Below are positions 10,455 to 21,450 of a stretch of 64,000 nucleotides of DNA, in pieces. The DNA lies in assembly GCA_009760885.1 (NCBI GenBank), contig CM019710.1, forward strand, positions 5,109,186 through 5,173,185, written 5' to 3'. The translations under genes and the position numbers were made by a program. Below the pieces are notes generated by a model that ran no database searches, had not been told where the DNA came from, and saw nothing but the letters and a program-made list of their open reading frames with translations. Each line of letters opens with the position of its first letter. Positions within the stretch are counted from its first letter, which is position 1. This stretch comes from Achatina immaculata (taxonomy: Eukaryota; Mollusca; Gastropoda; Stylommatophora; Achatinidae).

Positions 10455-10720
10455 TCATCATCATCATCATTATCATCGTCGTCATTATCATCGCCTTTCA
10501 TTTCCTTGAGAGCATAGGCCACGGATAAAGGCTCTCCAGTCATCCCTGTTCTTGGAATTATTCTCTACATCCTTCCACGTGTATCCCTTGTCTCTGAGGA
10601 CCGTCATAATTTCTCTTCTCAAAACTAGTCTCCTTCTAGTCGCGTATACAAGGATAAAAGGCACATGTAGATGACACACTACAAGCGCTTTGTCATTTTT
10701 GAGGGCATTTAACTCCATAG
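10455..10720 (-). pseudogene. RTE-like 3' end with (GAT)n tail (family F3)
   Basis: Minus-strand ORF 10718-10488 ends in GYTWKDVENNSKNRDDWRAF then IRGLCSQG, the usual end of an RTE-like polyprotein. It is followed by an imperfect GAT repeat tail at 10490-10455. Only the last ~75 codons survive. Confidence 0.78.
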
Positions 10721-10779
10721 CTCTGCTTGTGACACAAACTTCTGAAAATAAGTATAGTTATTTGTCACAACTTTACTAT

Positions 10780-11035
10780 AGTCTTATCTTCTTATCTTAT
10801 ATCTTTCCCGTGGCGTTAAACCTCACATAGGGCTCGCAAAGTAGTTCGCCAAGTTTTCCTGTCTTCGGCGAGTCTTTCAACCTCATCAAGGGATTTTATG
10901 CCTGTCAATTTGGCCTCTCTTAACAATGACCTCTTCAGAGTTTCACGCGGTCTGCCTCTTTCTCTTTGGCCTGCCGTGTTCCACTTGATAGCTTGTTTTG
11001 GGATTCTCTGATCATTTCTTCTCATCACGTGACCA
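10780..11035 (-). pseudogene. RTE-like 3' end (family F1 copy) with ATAAG-type tail
   Basis: Minus-strand 11028-10816 repeats the C-terminus of the 7691-8435 copy almost exactly (RIPKQAIKWNT, GRPRETLKRSLLREA, LAEDRKTWRTTLRALC). Its 3' tail is (ATAAG)n-like at 10800-10780, whereas the sister copy has (AT)n. Confidence 0.88.
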
Positions 11036-11063
11036 ACATTTACTTTTATATAAGTAGCCTTAC

Positions 11064-11332
11064 ATTTAATCCGGTAGTACCGGGTTCAAGTCTCAGCTGT
11101 GGAATTTTTTTCTGGTAAACCATTTTTTGTCAAAAGTCAACCCAGCCTCTAAAATTTTTTTAAAAAATGGGTACCTGAGATATCTGGGAAGGTAAATGCT
11201 GCCAGGCGAGATACTGACCACATCAACCTTTCATATGCCGAAGGTCATGGAAAATACGGGCCTTAACACCATATTCCCCAATATGGCTTAATGGCGTGGA
11301 AACGGGAATTTGGCCTTACCTTACCTTAAACT
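11064..11332 (+). mobile_element. tRNA-derived SINE (family S1), 5'-truncated
   Basis: The B-box region (GGGTTCAAGTCTC), the body with GCCAGGCGAGATACTGACCA and the TTACC-rich 3' tail match the fuller copies at 13078-13372 and 27639-27911. The A-box side is missing. Confidence 0.8.
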
Positions 11333-11658
11333 TATACGGGAAAAAGGCTGATTATGTGGAAGATAAATGGCGAAATCTCCTCAGAATGCTCACAAATGAT
11401 TGTCCCTGCAGCTTTAGGATCCAGGCACCAGAAGAGAGCCTGAAAACCTGTCAGGCCCAGCCAAACCTCCGAGCACAAGTCTGGCCCGGGGGGGGGGGGG
11501 GGGGAAGAGGAGCTGAAAGACAAGCTGTGCGACCCTCTCCCCACCCCGAACTCCAAGCCTGGAGAAAACGGGCTTCATAGGGCGAAACGGGCTGCAGATG
11601 TAGCAGTTTTCCATGAATGCTCAAGAAGAAGAAGAAGAAGAAGAAGAAGAAGAAGAGG
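11333..11658 (+). repeat. Probable retroelement 3' fragment with (GAA)n tail
   Basis: Contains a poly-G run at 11489-11503 and ends in TCAAGAAGAAGAAGAAG from 11620. The (GAA)n tract sits where a retroelement 3' tail would be, but no diagnostic protein motif is readable. Confidence 0.4.
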
Positions 11659-11944
11659 AAATGATTAAATTAAATTATTAAAATACGCTATACCCGCCAA
11701 CAGAGAACTGGACTTTAAAAAGTTCGTTATGCACTGCATCAGAAATGATCAAAGTGGAGCAACGGTACTCTGCGTTTTTTTTTAAAGGGGGGGGGGGGGT
11801 GGAGACCGAATGATAGCGGATATCTAGAGAAGCAGTCTGGTGGCCAAGGTGAAGACCTTTTATTTGGACTGTCCTAGAAATGTGTTCTGGGTCCGTGAAA
11901 AGTAAATAAATTATTTATAAATTACTAGAAAAGTTATATATAAC

Positions 11945-12165
11945 AGTACAGTACCGCACTATAATAAATTCTAAGTGCTCTATTCACTTTTATTTGTTTT
12001 TAAACAGCATTCATGTGAGTTTATAAATGATCTCCTCTCACCATTTCTTCCTCCTGTATGATTTTTGTATGATTAAGGCTCACGCCGAAATGCCACAACT
12101 GTGTACTCGTTAAGTAATAAAGCTGTTCCTACATTTTTTTTTTCCCTCTAGCTTATACATTATAA
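11945..12165 (+). repeat. Interspersed repeat, inverted partner of 4215-4430
   Basis: Contains GATTAAGGCTCACGCCGAAA, CACAACTGTG and TTAAGTAATAAAGCTG in the same order as the minus strand of 4215-4430. Confidence 0.6.
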
Positions 12166-12640
12166 TAAACTGATACATTTCTAACATTTAAAATACTTTT
12201 ATTTTAAATTTAAGATTTTATTTTTAAAAAATAGAATATTTCGGTCTTTTCAAGCCGCGTGTAACCGAAACCGCGATTGATGAAACAGCGGATACGAGAG
12301 GAATACTGCATAATTTTCAAATACATATCGATTCCAAGCTTCCCTCCGAATGTGATATACAGATACTCCAGCAGCGATCCATTCCGACTGCCGTGTCGTA
12401 AAGCGAAATTGCCGTAAATCGAATTTCATACAGGTCAGTTTATGGTACTTTAATGTCAGTTTAAAAAAGGACGTTTTAAAACATAAAAAGAAACTATAAA
12501 AATATAATTATAATTTCTACAGATACATTAAAATAATTCGTTTTAAATAAGTAGCGTATGTTCAAAAAAGGTCATTTCTCCTCTTTTATGTTCCAGCGGG
12601 AGATGGTCAGAGAAGCGAACCGTTGTAAAGCGGGACTTTG
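12166..12640. other. AT-rich stretch, no gene seen
   Basis: No protein motif and no tandem array. It precedes the first copy of the segmental duplication. Confidence 0.4.
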
Positions 12641-12835
12641 TATAGCGGGGGAATATCTGCATTGCAAGAGACTGAATATTCTGTTTGTTTATAATGAGTA
12701 ACCGCTCCTGTTTCCTTGGTGACTCAGATACCCGGATGTAACACAAGCTGGGACTGCTAGTATTCAAACATTTAAACTTAAGATGTTTGTCAACTTTTAT
12801 TTCTATGTCAGAATATTCACGAGTGCCAGTGGTTC

Positions 12836-13050
12836 ATACAATGGCTTGCTGATCGAAAGATAGCGGGCCCGATTCTCCTCAGCGAGTCAGCGTCGCTCTT
12901 TCGGAGCACCAAGATCGATGCAGATTCTCGAAAGTGAGTACCGTTGCGGAAGAAAAGGCAGGAAGGACAGGTGCTACCAACCCTACATGGCATCAATGTA
13001 GTGGCCTAGAAATCTGAAGGCACGAACACTTCACGTCCCACCCAGGCAAG
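12836..13050 (+). mobile_element. SINE S2, decayed copy
   Basis: Body shared with 28254-28500 (GAAAGATAGCGGG, GGACAGGTGCTACCA, GTGGCCTAGAAATCTG). Its tRNA-like head is degraded. It lies at the orthologous position in the segmental duplication, so it was inserted before the duplication. Confidence 0.7.
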
Positions 13051-13077
13051 AGACATAGCTTCTTCACGACCTCCAGA

Positions 13078-13372
13078 GTTGGCTGAGTGGTTAGGGCGCT
13101 CGGTTTACTAATCTGGTCGTGCCGGGTTCAAGTCCCGGCAGTGGGGGTTGTTTCTGGTACCACCTCACCAAAAAAGGACCTCGGGGTCCACCCAGCCTCT
13201 TAAAATGGGCATCAGAGAAATCTGGGTAGGTAAATGCGACCAGGCGAGATACTGACCACGTCACACTTTCATGTGCCGAAGGTCAGGGAAAATACAGGCC
13301 TAACATGGTATTTCCCAATGTGCCTTAATGACATGGAAACGGGAATTTTACCTTTTTACCTTTAACTCAGGT
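13078..13372 (+). mobile_element. tRNA-derived SINE (family S1), full-length copy
   Basis: The head has an A box (GTTGGCTGAGTGGTTAGGG) and a B box (GGGTTCAAGTCCC) with tRNA-like spacing. The body contains GACCAGGCGAGATACTGACC and TTCATGTGCCGAAGGTCA, and the tail is TTTTACC-rich. It is absent from the matching place in duplicate copy 2, so it was inserted after the duplication. Confidence 0.88.
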
Positions 13373-13399
13373 AACATACAGTGGTAAATTCTTGAGAAA

Positions 13400-13400
13400 T

Positions 13401-13455
<55 letters not shown>
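13400..13455. repeat. (CT)n microsatellite
   Basis: Pure CT run of about 50 bp. Confidence 0.95.
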
Positions 13456-13456
<1 letters not shown>

Positions 13457-13814
13457 AATTTGACATTTTCTAATCGTGAATCTAACCGCTAAGCTTCTAT
13501 TGAGAAGACCTTCTGTTGACGGCTTTTAGCTCAGATTTTGAAAACCTTTCTTTCTTTGACGTTTTTTACTAAAACAGGAAATTATGTAAAACAGGTACAT
13601 TAAAAAAAAAACTGGATCTTTCCATAAACGTAAATGTCGAATAGAGAATTCCTAATATCGTGAAGACCCGATGTTAAACCAACAATAGTCTTTGTTGTTT
13701 AGAAGAATCTTATGGGGGAAAAAAGAAAAAGTGAAGAGTGGTAGTAATGAAAGTAGCAGTGATTGTTACTTTGGTGTTAGCTGTAGCAATCGTGTGGAAA
13801 TATGTTAGTTTGTG

Positions 13815-14075
13815 ATGTTTTTATGTGGTGGTAATTGTAATACTAGTAATAGTAGTAGTTGCAGTAACATTAGTAGTAATAGTAGTAGTAGAAGTAGGTG
13901 TAGTAATAATGATAGTAGTAGTTATAGTAGTGGTAGTAGTAGTAGCAGTAGTAGTAGTAGTAGTAATAGTAGTAGTAATAGTAGTAGTAGTAGCAGTAGT
14001 AGTAGTAGTAATAGTAGTAGTAGTAGCAGTAGTAGTAGTAGTAGTAGTAGTAGTAGCAGTAGTAGTAGTAGTAGC

Positions 14076-14108
<33 letters not shown>

Positions 14109-14355
14109 TGTAGCAATAGTAGTAGCTTTTGTAGTAAAGTTGCTGTAATAGTATACCGGCAGCTATAGTATTAGCCGTAGTTGACGAGTAACAGTAGTAG
14201 TTGTGTAATAATATTTGTAAAAGTATTATTAGTGGTAATAGTAGTAGTAGCAGTAGCAGTAGTAATACTAGTAGCAACAGTAGTAGTTTGACAATAGCTG
14301 CATTGGTAGTAGTGGAAGAATTGTATTACCAGCAGCAGTGGTAGTATTAGTTTTC

Positions 14356-14395
<40 letters not shown>

Positions 14396-14565
14396 CAGTA
14401 GTATTAATAGTAGTAGTAGTGTTAGTAGTAGTGGCAGTAGCAGCAGCAGCAGTAGTAATAGTAGTAGTAGTAGTAATAGTAGTAGTAGTAGTAGCAGTAG
14501 TAGTAGTAGTTTTAGTATTAGTAGTAACAGTACTAGTAATAATAGCAGCAACATTAGCATCAGTG
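13815..14565. repeat. (TAG)n array with TAGCAG/TAATAG variants
   Basis: About 750 bp of GTA/TAG trinucleotides. Every frame on both strands is a low-complexity open frame (poly-Ser, poly-Val, poly-Leu), so the long ORFs here are artefacts. Partner of the arrays at 29.0-30.25 kb. Confidence 0.95.
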
Positions 14566-14723
14566 TAAGACAGTATGTGGTCTCTGAGAGCAACTAATAA
14601 AGGCCTTAGGCTGCAAACGGTTCATGACATCAATGCATCCTTTTGGAGAAGAGAGCAATCGCAATCTTGAAATTGTGTAATCTTTCGGTAAGCCGAGATG
14701 TAGTCTTCTTCTTCTTCCTTCCT

Positions 14724-14825
14724 TCCGCTGTGTGCTTTTATCTTCCCCTGTGTGCTTTTATCTTCCCCTGTGTGCTTTTATCTTCCGCTGTGTGCTTTTA
14801 TCTTCCCCTGTGTGCTTTTATCTAT
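14724..14825. repeat. 20-bp tandem repeat, about 5 units
   Basis: Unit TGTGTGCTTTTATCTTCCCC, with one C/G variant. Copy 2 of the segmental duplication has a single related sequence near 30420-30460. Confidence 0.9.
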
Positions 14826-15384
14826 GTAGTTTAATTATCTTCTTTGAGTTTTAAACACATGATGCGGGCAATAGTTAATTTTATCAAACATGGTAACTTG
14901 GCAGCAATGATCTATGAGATATCCAATGAACGACGATAATGATTTATGATAAAATTGACGCTCAAATCGCTAATGCATTTTTTTATTTAAAAAAAAAAGT
15001 ATAGATTTGTTGCTGAAGTCACCTTAGGCTCCAATATCACATTATACACCAAATATCAATTTTTATATCATACTACTCTGATTACTTCTCTGATTACTTC
15101 TCTGATTATTTCTCTGATCATCATGGATCCCAACTGTTGTAAATGAGCAGAGGACTTTTATTTGCAAAACACCTTTCATGTTTTATTTACTTATTTATTT
15201 ATTTTTGCAATTAGTCGTATAAGTATAACTCTGACTCGGAGAAGGGAACTTTGACTGTGGTCAGAAACTATCTAAAGTCTTTTAATAGCGGTCAAAGCTA
15301 CCTTATACATCAGGCTACACAGTGAATCATTGAATGTTTTGTTTTGAACATTTGCTTCGCTTGATTCTCGTTCATGTGATATGT

Positions 15385-16135
15385 CCCCTTTCCAGAACGA
15401 TGTCCCTCTCACAGCCTCCCTGAAGGCAATACAGTCTTACCCAAGTTGGCCGGCGTCTTACAGTGACACATTCAGATTTTCCGTTATGTCCTGAGTCGAC
15501 CAGCGACGAGGTCGCCCCTTTTCTCTTCTGCCGGGCACTATGCCTTCTACTACCAACCTCTCCAAGCTGTCGTGTCTCTTGATGTGGCCAAAGTATCTCA
15601 GCTTTCTAATTTTATGGTGCAAACGACCCAGTTATCTTCGACACTTAATCTCATCAATTTCTCTTTCTATCCACGATATTCAAGTGCCCTTCTGTAACAT
15701 CTCATTTCAAACGCTGTTATTCTCTTTTCTAGTGATTTGTTATGTGTCCCTATTTCACATCCATATGTTTCCACTGAGACTATGTAATCTCTTAGTAAAC
15801 AGAACTTTTCTTATTGATAATCGTAGCTTGCAACATACTCTTCATCTGTGCTAGTTTCTGTGATGGAACTGCCACTCTTCATTTGATTTCCACTGCGCAG
15901 TCGCCATTGGCGGTGATGACTGGACCTAGATATTCAGATTTTAAAAAGTTTTCAAGCTCTTGATGGTCCAGTGTTACTTTGGGCTTGCTTCTTATTTTGT
16001 CAGTTATCATTACTTTGTTTTTGCTGGTGTTTAAAAAGAGATTCTGAGCTTTGCTGTGTCGTTCGTTTGAGAGAAGCAGCTGTTTGCAGTCCTTCTGTGC
16101 TGTTTGATGGAAGGACAATATGACCGGCGTATCTA
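15385..16135 (-). pseudogene. RTE-like C-terminus (family F4)
   Basis: On the minus strand, 16118-15879 encodes FLKSEYLGPVITANGDCAVE. The continuation to 15385 matches 26060-26485 (a RYFGHIKRHDSLERLVV-like block, then GRRE-GRPRRW). Several frameshifts and stops break it. Neighbour on the right is another RTE-like 3' end in the same orientation. Confidence 0.8.
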
Positions 16136-16185
16136 ATTTATGGAATCCTGTGCCCCCCCCCTCCGATGTTGCTCATATTTGTTGA

Positions 16186-16473
16186 TTCTTCTTCTTCTTC
16201 TTCTTCTTCTTCTTCTTCTTCTTCTTCTTCTTCTTCTTCTTCTTCTTCTTCTTCTTCTTCAACTTCTTATTCAACTTCTTCTGCTTCTTCTTCTTCTGCT
16301 GCTTCTTATTCTTCTTCTTCTTATTCTTATTCTTCTTCTTCTTCAACTTCTTATTCAACTTCTTCTGCTTCTTCTTCTTCTGCTTCTTCTTCTTCTTTCT
16401 TCTTCTTCTTCTTCTTCTTCTTCTTCTTCTTCTTCAACTTCTTATTCAACTTCTTCTTCTTCTTCTTCTTCTT
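16186..16473. repeat. (TTC)n array with higher-order CAACTTCTTATTC inserts
   Basis: About 290 bp of TTC with periodic CAACTTCTTATTCAACTTC blocks. It directly follows, on the minus strand, the 3' end of the RTE-like fragment 16474-16940, so it reads as that element's expanded (GAA)n tail. Confidence 0.9.
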
Positions 16474-16940
16474 CAGCTTTCCGAGCCATTAAGGCTCATT
16501 GCCACTGATAAAGTTCGGCTCAGTTCCTATCTGTTCCTAATCTTCTGTCTCCAGTTAGTGACACCAGTTTCTTTTATATCCTCTTCTTTGTTATCTTTCC
16601 ATCTTTGTCTTGGTCTACCCCTTGGTCTTGTCTCCGTCATGTCTTGTGCATAGATCATTTTCGTTTGTCTGTTCTCTTCCATTCTTTCTACGTGTCCAAA
16701 CCAGAGTAAGCTGTTCAGTTCAGTGCTTTCTAGCTCTCCATTCTCCTTTGCTGGCATCCTTTATGGGCCAAGAGATTCTTCTCAGGATCTTGTTCTCAAA
16801 GATCTGCAATTGCTGTTCATCTTTCTTTGTTGTACTCCACGTTTCTGATCCATATATGACTTGTTGATTATTATGTTTCCATTTATGTCTTTCTGATTTC
16901 TTTGCTCTCTCGCTGTATTAGTCAAGCTCTGATCTCCCAG
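16474..16940 (-). pseudogene. RTE-like 3' end with (GAA)n tail (family F5)
   Basis: The minus strand encodes a VIYGSETWSTTKKDEQQLQI block (16870-16810, frameshifted), then LLWFGHVERMEENRQTKMIY, GRPRQRWKDNKEEDIKETGV and NWRQKIRNR. It lies directly downstream of GPCR B. Its 5' end at about 16940 coincides with the loss of similarity between the 3' flanks of GPCR A and B. Confidence 0.82.
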
Positions 16941-16962
16941 CTTATAGTATTCTAACAATGAA

Positions 16963-18093
16963 TCATATTTTTATGCTGGAGTGAATCACATGTTTTTTTT
17001 CCTTTTCTGAATGAAAGCATTGACAAAAAATATTTATAAAAGCTCGTTTATAGTTGGACCCCAGTCTGAAATAAACGATAAAGTTGAAGGAGCAACTGAA
17101 AGTACCGAGTAGCGTGCCAGTGTGCCACATTACATAAGTCAGAATCTTGTAAATGTAGGCAGTTTCTGAGATTGTGTAGTTAGCAAAAACTCTGATGAAT
17201 TTGGGTACACAGCAAATGATTGACATGATTGATAACATCAAAACAACGCTCATTAGCTTCCTCTCTTTGTAACTTAGCTTTTGTATTTTTGTGCTTAAAT
17301 TTGTTTCTTGCTTGCTCTTGTCTTGAACTTCAGGATTTCGGATGGACGAGGATATTTTGAGGGCGTAGATCATCCATACTGTACAGACGAGTATTATAAT
17401 TTGTGAAATCAGTGACAGAAGGAAAGATGAACTTACATCGATTATGAATTCCGTTTCTTTTGAAATTGTGGAGATTAATCTAATGATTACCCGTTCGTGT
17501 CGTACAGTTAAGTTGGTCGTCGGCTTTGATGATGTAACCTTGACCTTCTCAAACCGTTCTCCAATGTACACAGGTAAATACACTCCGGCGTGTACAACGT
17601 AAATCGTTGCTATGACAACAGTACACCGTGTTCTCGTAAAAAGCTGCCTCACCCGGAAAGGAGAAACGACACAGAAACATCTTTCCGCGGACAGCAGGGC
17701 TGTGATCCAGCAGGAAATGAGAAACGTGCAGGTTCGAGTCCAGCCAAACGCCTGGTAGCTGACCGAATTCAAGTCCACGGGGCTCTCTTGGTACAGATTC
17801 TTCAGAGCGTCACAGATGTTTCTGGCCAGGGTTGTAGCAACCACGGCAAGATCTGTAAACGAGAGAGCAAACAGCCCGACGCTCATACTATCTTTTAAAC
17901 CAATTTTGATGAAAACCGCCATGTTCAGAGAGTTACAGATAACTCCCAACAGCGCTACCGCCCCCTGGAGGACAGTGAGCAAAGAAACTTCCACAAAGTT
18001 GACAGTATCTTCATCCAAACGTATCACATTGTTATCTGTAAATTTGGTCCATAGAAAAGCAGAACTTTCAGTGACACCAGACATGGCGGACAT
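16963..18093 (-). CDS. Class A GPCR, chemosensory-like receptor (GPCR B)
   Basis: Intronless 376-residue paralogue of GPCR A in the opposite orientation, and very close to it over TM1-TM5. Shared landmarks: D81 (SFTDLAVV), ERC at 137-139, the NLT sequon in extracellular loop 2, P297 in TM6 and N337-FIVY in TM7. Differences cluster in the third intracellular loop and in the TM6/loop 3/TM7 segment (VFANYTISETAYIYKILTYV). The stop lies a few codons later than in A, giving a longer basic tail. The ATG at 18093 is preferred because it aligns with that of A after the shared TTTCCTATTTCAG. The frame is open to 18318, but its last part lies inside the retrotransposon that starts at 18290. No disabling mutation is seen. 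The ancestral 5' flank was displaced about 4.5 kb by that insertion, which may affect expression. Ligand unknown. Confidence 0.88.
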   Translation of the reverse strand: MSAMSGVTESSAFLWTKFTDNNVIRLDEDTVNFVEVSLLTVLQGAVALLGVICNSLNMAVFIKIGLKDSMSVGLFALSFTDLAVVATTLARNICDALKNLYQESPVDLNSVSYQAFGWTRTCTFLISCWITALLSAERCFCVVSPFRVRQLFTRTRCTVVIATIYVVHAGVYLPVYIGERFEKVKVTSSKPTTNLTVRHERVIIRLISTISKETEFIIDVSSSFLLSLISQIIILVCTVWMIYALKISSSIRNPEVQDKSKQETNLSTKIQKLSYKERKLMSVVLMLSIMSIICCVPKFIRVFANYTISETAYIYKILTYVMWHTGTLLGTFSCSFNFIVYFRLGSNYKRAFINIFCQCFHSEKEKKHVIHSSIKI

Positions 18094-18278
18094 TCTTTCT
18101 GAAATAGGAAACACTGAAAATGATCTGGATAAATCTAAATTAGAGGAAGATCTTTTCTTTGTGGAAAAAGAAACAATGAGATCGGTACACAGGAAAACGA
18201 GGAAGGAGTTGAGCAAGGTAGGATTAGAATGGAGTGTTTTTATGTAAGGCATGCGCCAACGCAAAATGATAAGAAAAC

Positions 18279-18289
18279 GACTAATGTAG
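18279..18289. repeat. Left TSD of I-type retrotransposon
   Basis: GACTAATGTAG, identical to 22755-22765. Confidence 0.95.
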
Positions 18290-18885
18290 CCCCCTGGGAA
18301 CAACTGTGTTAAGAGCACACTTATCTTAACATAGTGTTTGTGAGACAGGGAACATAGATCTGTTTGCTTAAAAACTCTGACCTACCTCTGTAGCCCAGAA
18401 ACTTGTAGCAGTCAACACTAATTGTAATTGTTATTTTTGCAAAATGTAATGTCAGGTTGGTGGACAGATGGGGACATGGAGATCTCTGGCGGGGATGAGG
18501 GAAGTCTGGTGTGAAACCAATGAATCCAGGACGTGACAAGCCTATTGGTCTTTACAACAATGGCTATCAGAATGATGTAAACAAAATAGAGCCAGTAGAC
18601 TATGGGTGGCGGGGAATGGATATCGTTGAAGCACTCATCAGATTCCTCATCTCAAAGTCAGAGTGTCTTTGTGGAACTGTCTCAAACCATCTGACATGGA
18701 GAAGGCGCTTAAGTACAGCTACCAGAGGCTGGAAAACAAAGTTTTGGCCAGGCCAGCCACACTGTCTTCATGGCAGTCCGAGCAAGACCACAGTCTGCCC
18801 TAGCAAGGAAAGGTGCTGAAGTCGGAGTTACCCAGCCAAAAGGCGCATCGCAAAAATCAGGGTAACACGCATTATCGCTAATGAA
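18290..18885 (+). promoter_or_regulatory. 5' region of the I-type element, shared with its short derivative
   Basis: About 595 bp nearly identical to 23958-24553. LINEs of this group use an internal 5' promoter. Retention of exactly this segment plus the 3' tail in the short element suggests that it holds the promoter. A 102-codon frame (18511-18819) is present, but in the second copy the corresponding frame is altered, which argues against a conserved protein. Confidence 0.55.
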
Positions 18886-18943
18886 ATGTCTCTATCTGCA
18901 GTTTTCAAGCATGGTGCTCGCCCTGTGAAGACTAACCAGGCAG

Positions 18944-20117
18944 GTGCAGTGCCGGGCCCCCTGCCTCGAAAGGGTCCACCCAATGCTACTGGAGGTCCTC
19001 TCAGTTCGTCTTGTGGAGTCAGGAGACATGAGAGTAGAGCTACTGGCCAAAAAATACAACAGAAGAAAAGCCAAAAAGCAAGAACTTAAAATAATGCAGT
19101 GGAATGCTGAGGGTGTCAGCAGTGTTAGAGATGGCTATAGCAAAAAGGTTGAACTAGAGAACATACTTTTTGCAGAGCAGGTAAGTATATGCTGCATACA
19201 GGAGACACACCTAACCAAAGATGCCGCCTTTAAAATCAGAGGCTACCAGTGCTTTAGATCAGACCGACAGGACAGAAGAAAAGGAGGAGTACTCACACTT
19301 GTTAAGAATAACATCAGCGCATGTCAGGTGGGAGTGTACATGGAAGGAGCCGAATACCAGATGATCCATCTAAAAAGTAATAATACAGATTTCCACCTCC
19401 TTAACTATTACTGTCCTAATGACCGCCCACTTGCTTTAGGAACAATCCCACACAAAGAGAGACTGATGGTCTGTGGTGATTTTAACAGTCATTCCCAGAG
19501 CTGGGGCTATGACCACATAGACAAAGAGGAGAGGAAGTTGAGAGCTGGCAGGATGATAATGGACTTCTCCTGATCAACCAGCCAATGGATGCCCCAACAT
19601 TTTACTCAAGGGCATGGATACAAAATCAACACCAGATCTGGCATTCCACTCTCCAGATCTGAAGTGGAACATTACACGTGAAGTTGGAAAACAACTTGGA
19701 GGTAGCGACCATCGACCAGTCTTCCTGACAATAGAAAATGAACTCCTTAACACCAGTAACCCTCTCCCCAGATGGAACTATAAAAAAGCAAACTGGACAA
19801 TGTACAGACATCGTACAGGTACCCTGGTGGGACAGCTGTCCATAGAAGGTAAGGATATTAACAGCATAGTGAAGGAATTCAATGCTTGTATCCTTCAGGC
19901 CGCTCGTGAAACCATTCCCAGAGGAGCTCGCAGGGACTATAAACCATACTGGTCTAGTGAGCTGGGAAAACTCCATGATGACGTGGAAGCAGCTCGAAAG
20001 CAAGCAGAAAATAGACCATGCCAAGAACACCACAATAATTACCAACATTCTAAGGCCAAATTTCAGAGAAGCTGCAAGCCAGACGGGAAAGTTGGAGAGA
20101 GAAAACAGAGTCCCTAA
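18944..20117 (+). pseudogene. Endonuclease domain of the I-type element, frameshifted
   Basis: The EN fold starts at LKIMQWNAEGVSS and has the catalytic-type blocks CIQETHL, then VCGDFNSHSQSWGYDH in the first frame (18944-19573). It continues as STPDLAF and LGGSDHRPVFLTI in another frame (19614-20117). At least one frameshift near 19530-19620 separates the halves. The key Asn, Glu, Asp-Asn and the terminal SDH motif are all present, so the domain was functional before the frameshift. Confidence 0.88.
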
Positions 20118-20307
20118 ACTTTGAAAAGGATGGAAGGAAACTGTGGAAACTAATCAAACAGTTAAATGATGAGAGTACTGGAAGAAGTACAAAGGTTACA
20201 CTAATAGAGGATGGGAAAACTCTTACAGGTAAGCAGGTAGCAGATCACTTTGCTCGCATTTTGCACAGGACTGCAACATTGATATCCATCCAGAGAAGGA
20301 GCGTACA

Positions 20308-21450
20308 GTGCGCATCGAGCCACAGAAAGAGGAGGAACAAGTCAGAAAAGTGGAGGTCATGGATGCACCAATCACACGCAGTGAGTTAGACCTAGCAGTT
20401 AGTAAACTGAAACCAAGGAAATCACCAGGACCAGATGGAGTGTCCAATGAAATGATCAAGAACCTGGGAATGGCAGCAATGGGAAAGCTGTTGGATATTT
20501 TCAATATGTGCTGGAGCACAGGTAAGTTACCTCAAATCTGGAAGGAAGCAAGCATGGTACCACTGCTAAAACCAGGGAAAAACAGTGATACTGCCTCCAG
20601 CTACAAGCCAATCAGTCTCACTAGCTGCCTATGCAAAACGATGGAACGCATCATTGACCTGAGGCTAAAATGGTACCTAGAAAGTGAAAACCTTCTCGTT
20701 CCACAACAAGCAAGATTTAGGCAGTACTACAGTACGGAAGATCAAGTGACCTATCTCTCTCAAGAGATTGAGGATGCATTCCAAGAGAAAAACCTTGTAC
20801 TAGCAGCGTGGATAGACCTGAAGAAAGCCTTTGATAAAGTATGGAAAAAGGTCTGCTGTGGAAACTAAGAAACTGCAATGTGAATGGAAGACTGTACAAC
20901 TGGATAAAGTCCTATTTACACAATAGAAGAGCTAGAGTAGTAATGGATGGACACAACAGCCAAAAGTACTTCTGCGACACGGTGTACCACAAGGAGGAGT
21001 CCTTTCACTACACTATTCCTTGTATTCATTAATGACCTGGTCAAGGAACTTCCCTATGGAATCAAAGCGGCACTGTATGCAGATGATCTGGTCATGTGGT
21101 GTACAGATGAATATGCGACAGTTGCTACACAGAGACTCCAAAGAGCAGCAGACATCTTGACATCATGGACAAACAAATGGTGTGTAAGTATCAACACAGA
21201 GAAATCAAGTACCACTCTGTTCACCCTCTCATCTAAACAGAAAGCAGGTAAGATCTTTGTAAATGAAATACCCTTAAGGATGGACAACCAACCCACTTAC
21301 TTAGGAGTGACTCTTGACTCAAAACTGACGTGGAAGCAACACATCAACCGTGCAGAAGCAAAAGCCAGAAGAAAACTAGCCATATTAAGAAAATTGAGTG
21401 GAACCACATGGGGAGCTAGTGAAAGAATCCTCAAGAATGTATATCAGTAA
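20308..21450 (+). pseudogene. Reverse transcriptase domain of the I-type element, broken
   Basis: In one frame: KSPGPDGVSNEMIKNL, YKPISLTSCLCKTMERII, WIDLKKAFDKVW, then after a frameshifted stretch (20869-20950, where MEKGLLWKL continues in another frame) FLVFINDLV and the catalytic LYADDLVMW, NTEKSS and YLGVTLDSKLTWKQHI. The PQGGVLS-type block is garbled by the shift. A TAA at 21448-21450 interrupts the thumb (a VYQ-stop-SILPHLEYGS pattern). Confidence 0.9.

Larger units (their letters stand above)
12650..15310 (+). repeat. Segmental duplication, copy 1 (unexpanded)
   Basis: Blocks throughout this interval recur in the same order and orientation in 28040-32650. Matching pairs include 12690-12735 with 28065-28110, an S2 SINE at 12836-13050 with 28254-28500, 13455-13735 with 28670-28965, the (TAG)n array, 14560-14720 with 30265-30430, and 14980-15260 with 32330-32580. 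Copy 1 has single units at 14860-14970 where copy 2 has long minisatellites. Confidence 0.8.

Noticed and set aside
11296..11580. 94-codon ORF
   Set aside because: Spans a SINE tail and a poly-G run; no domain.
13078..13150. tRNA gene
   Set aside because: A and B boxes are present but the sequence continues into a dispersed ~290-bp body. It is a SINE head. Same for 27639, 28254, 9250 and 58600.
16166..16508. Poly-Ser/Leu proteins
   Set aside because: Translation of the (TTC)n microsatellite.
17816..18247. 143-codon plus-strand ORF antisense to GPCR B (and similar 2136-2651 opposite GPCR A, 40614-41054 opposite GPCR C)
   Set aside because: Shadow frames of conserved receptor codons; conservation between A and B follows from the sense strand.
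18094..18318. Upstream extension of GPCR B
   Set aside because: The frame enters the retrotransposon at 18290; the aligned start is 18093.
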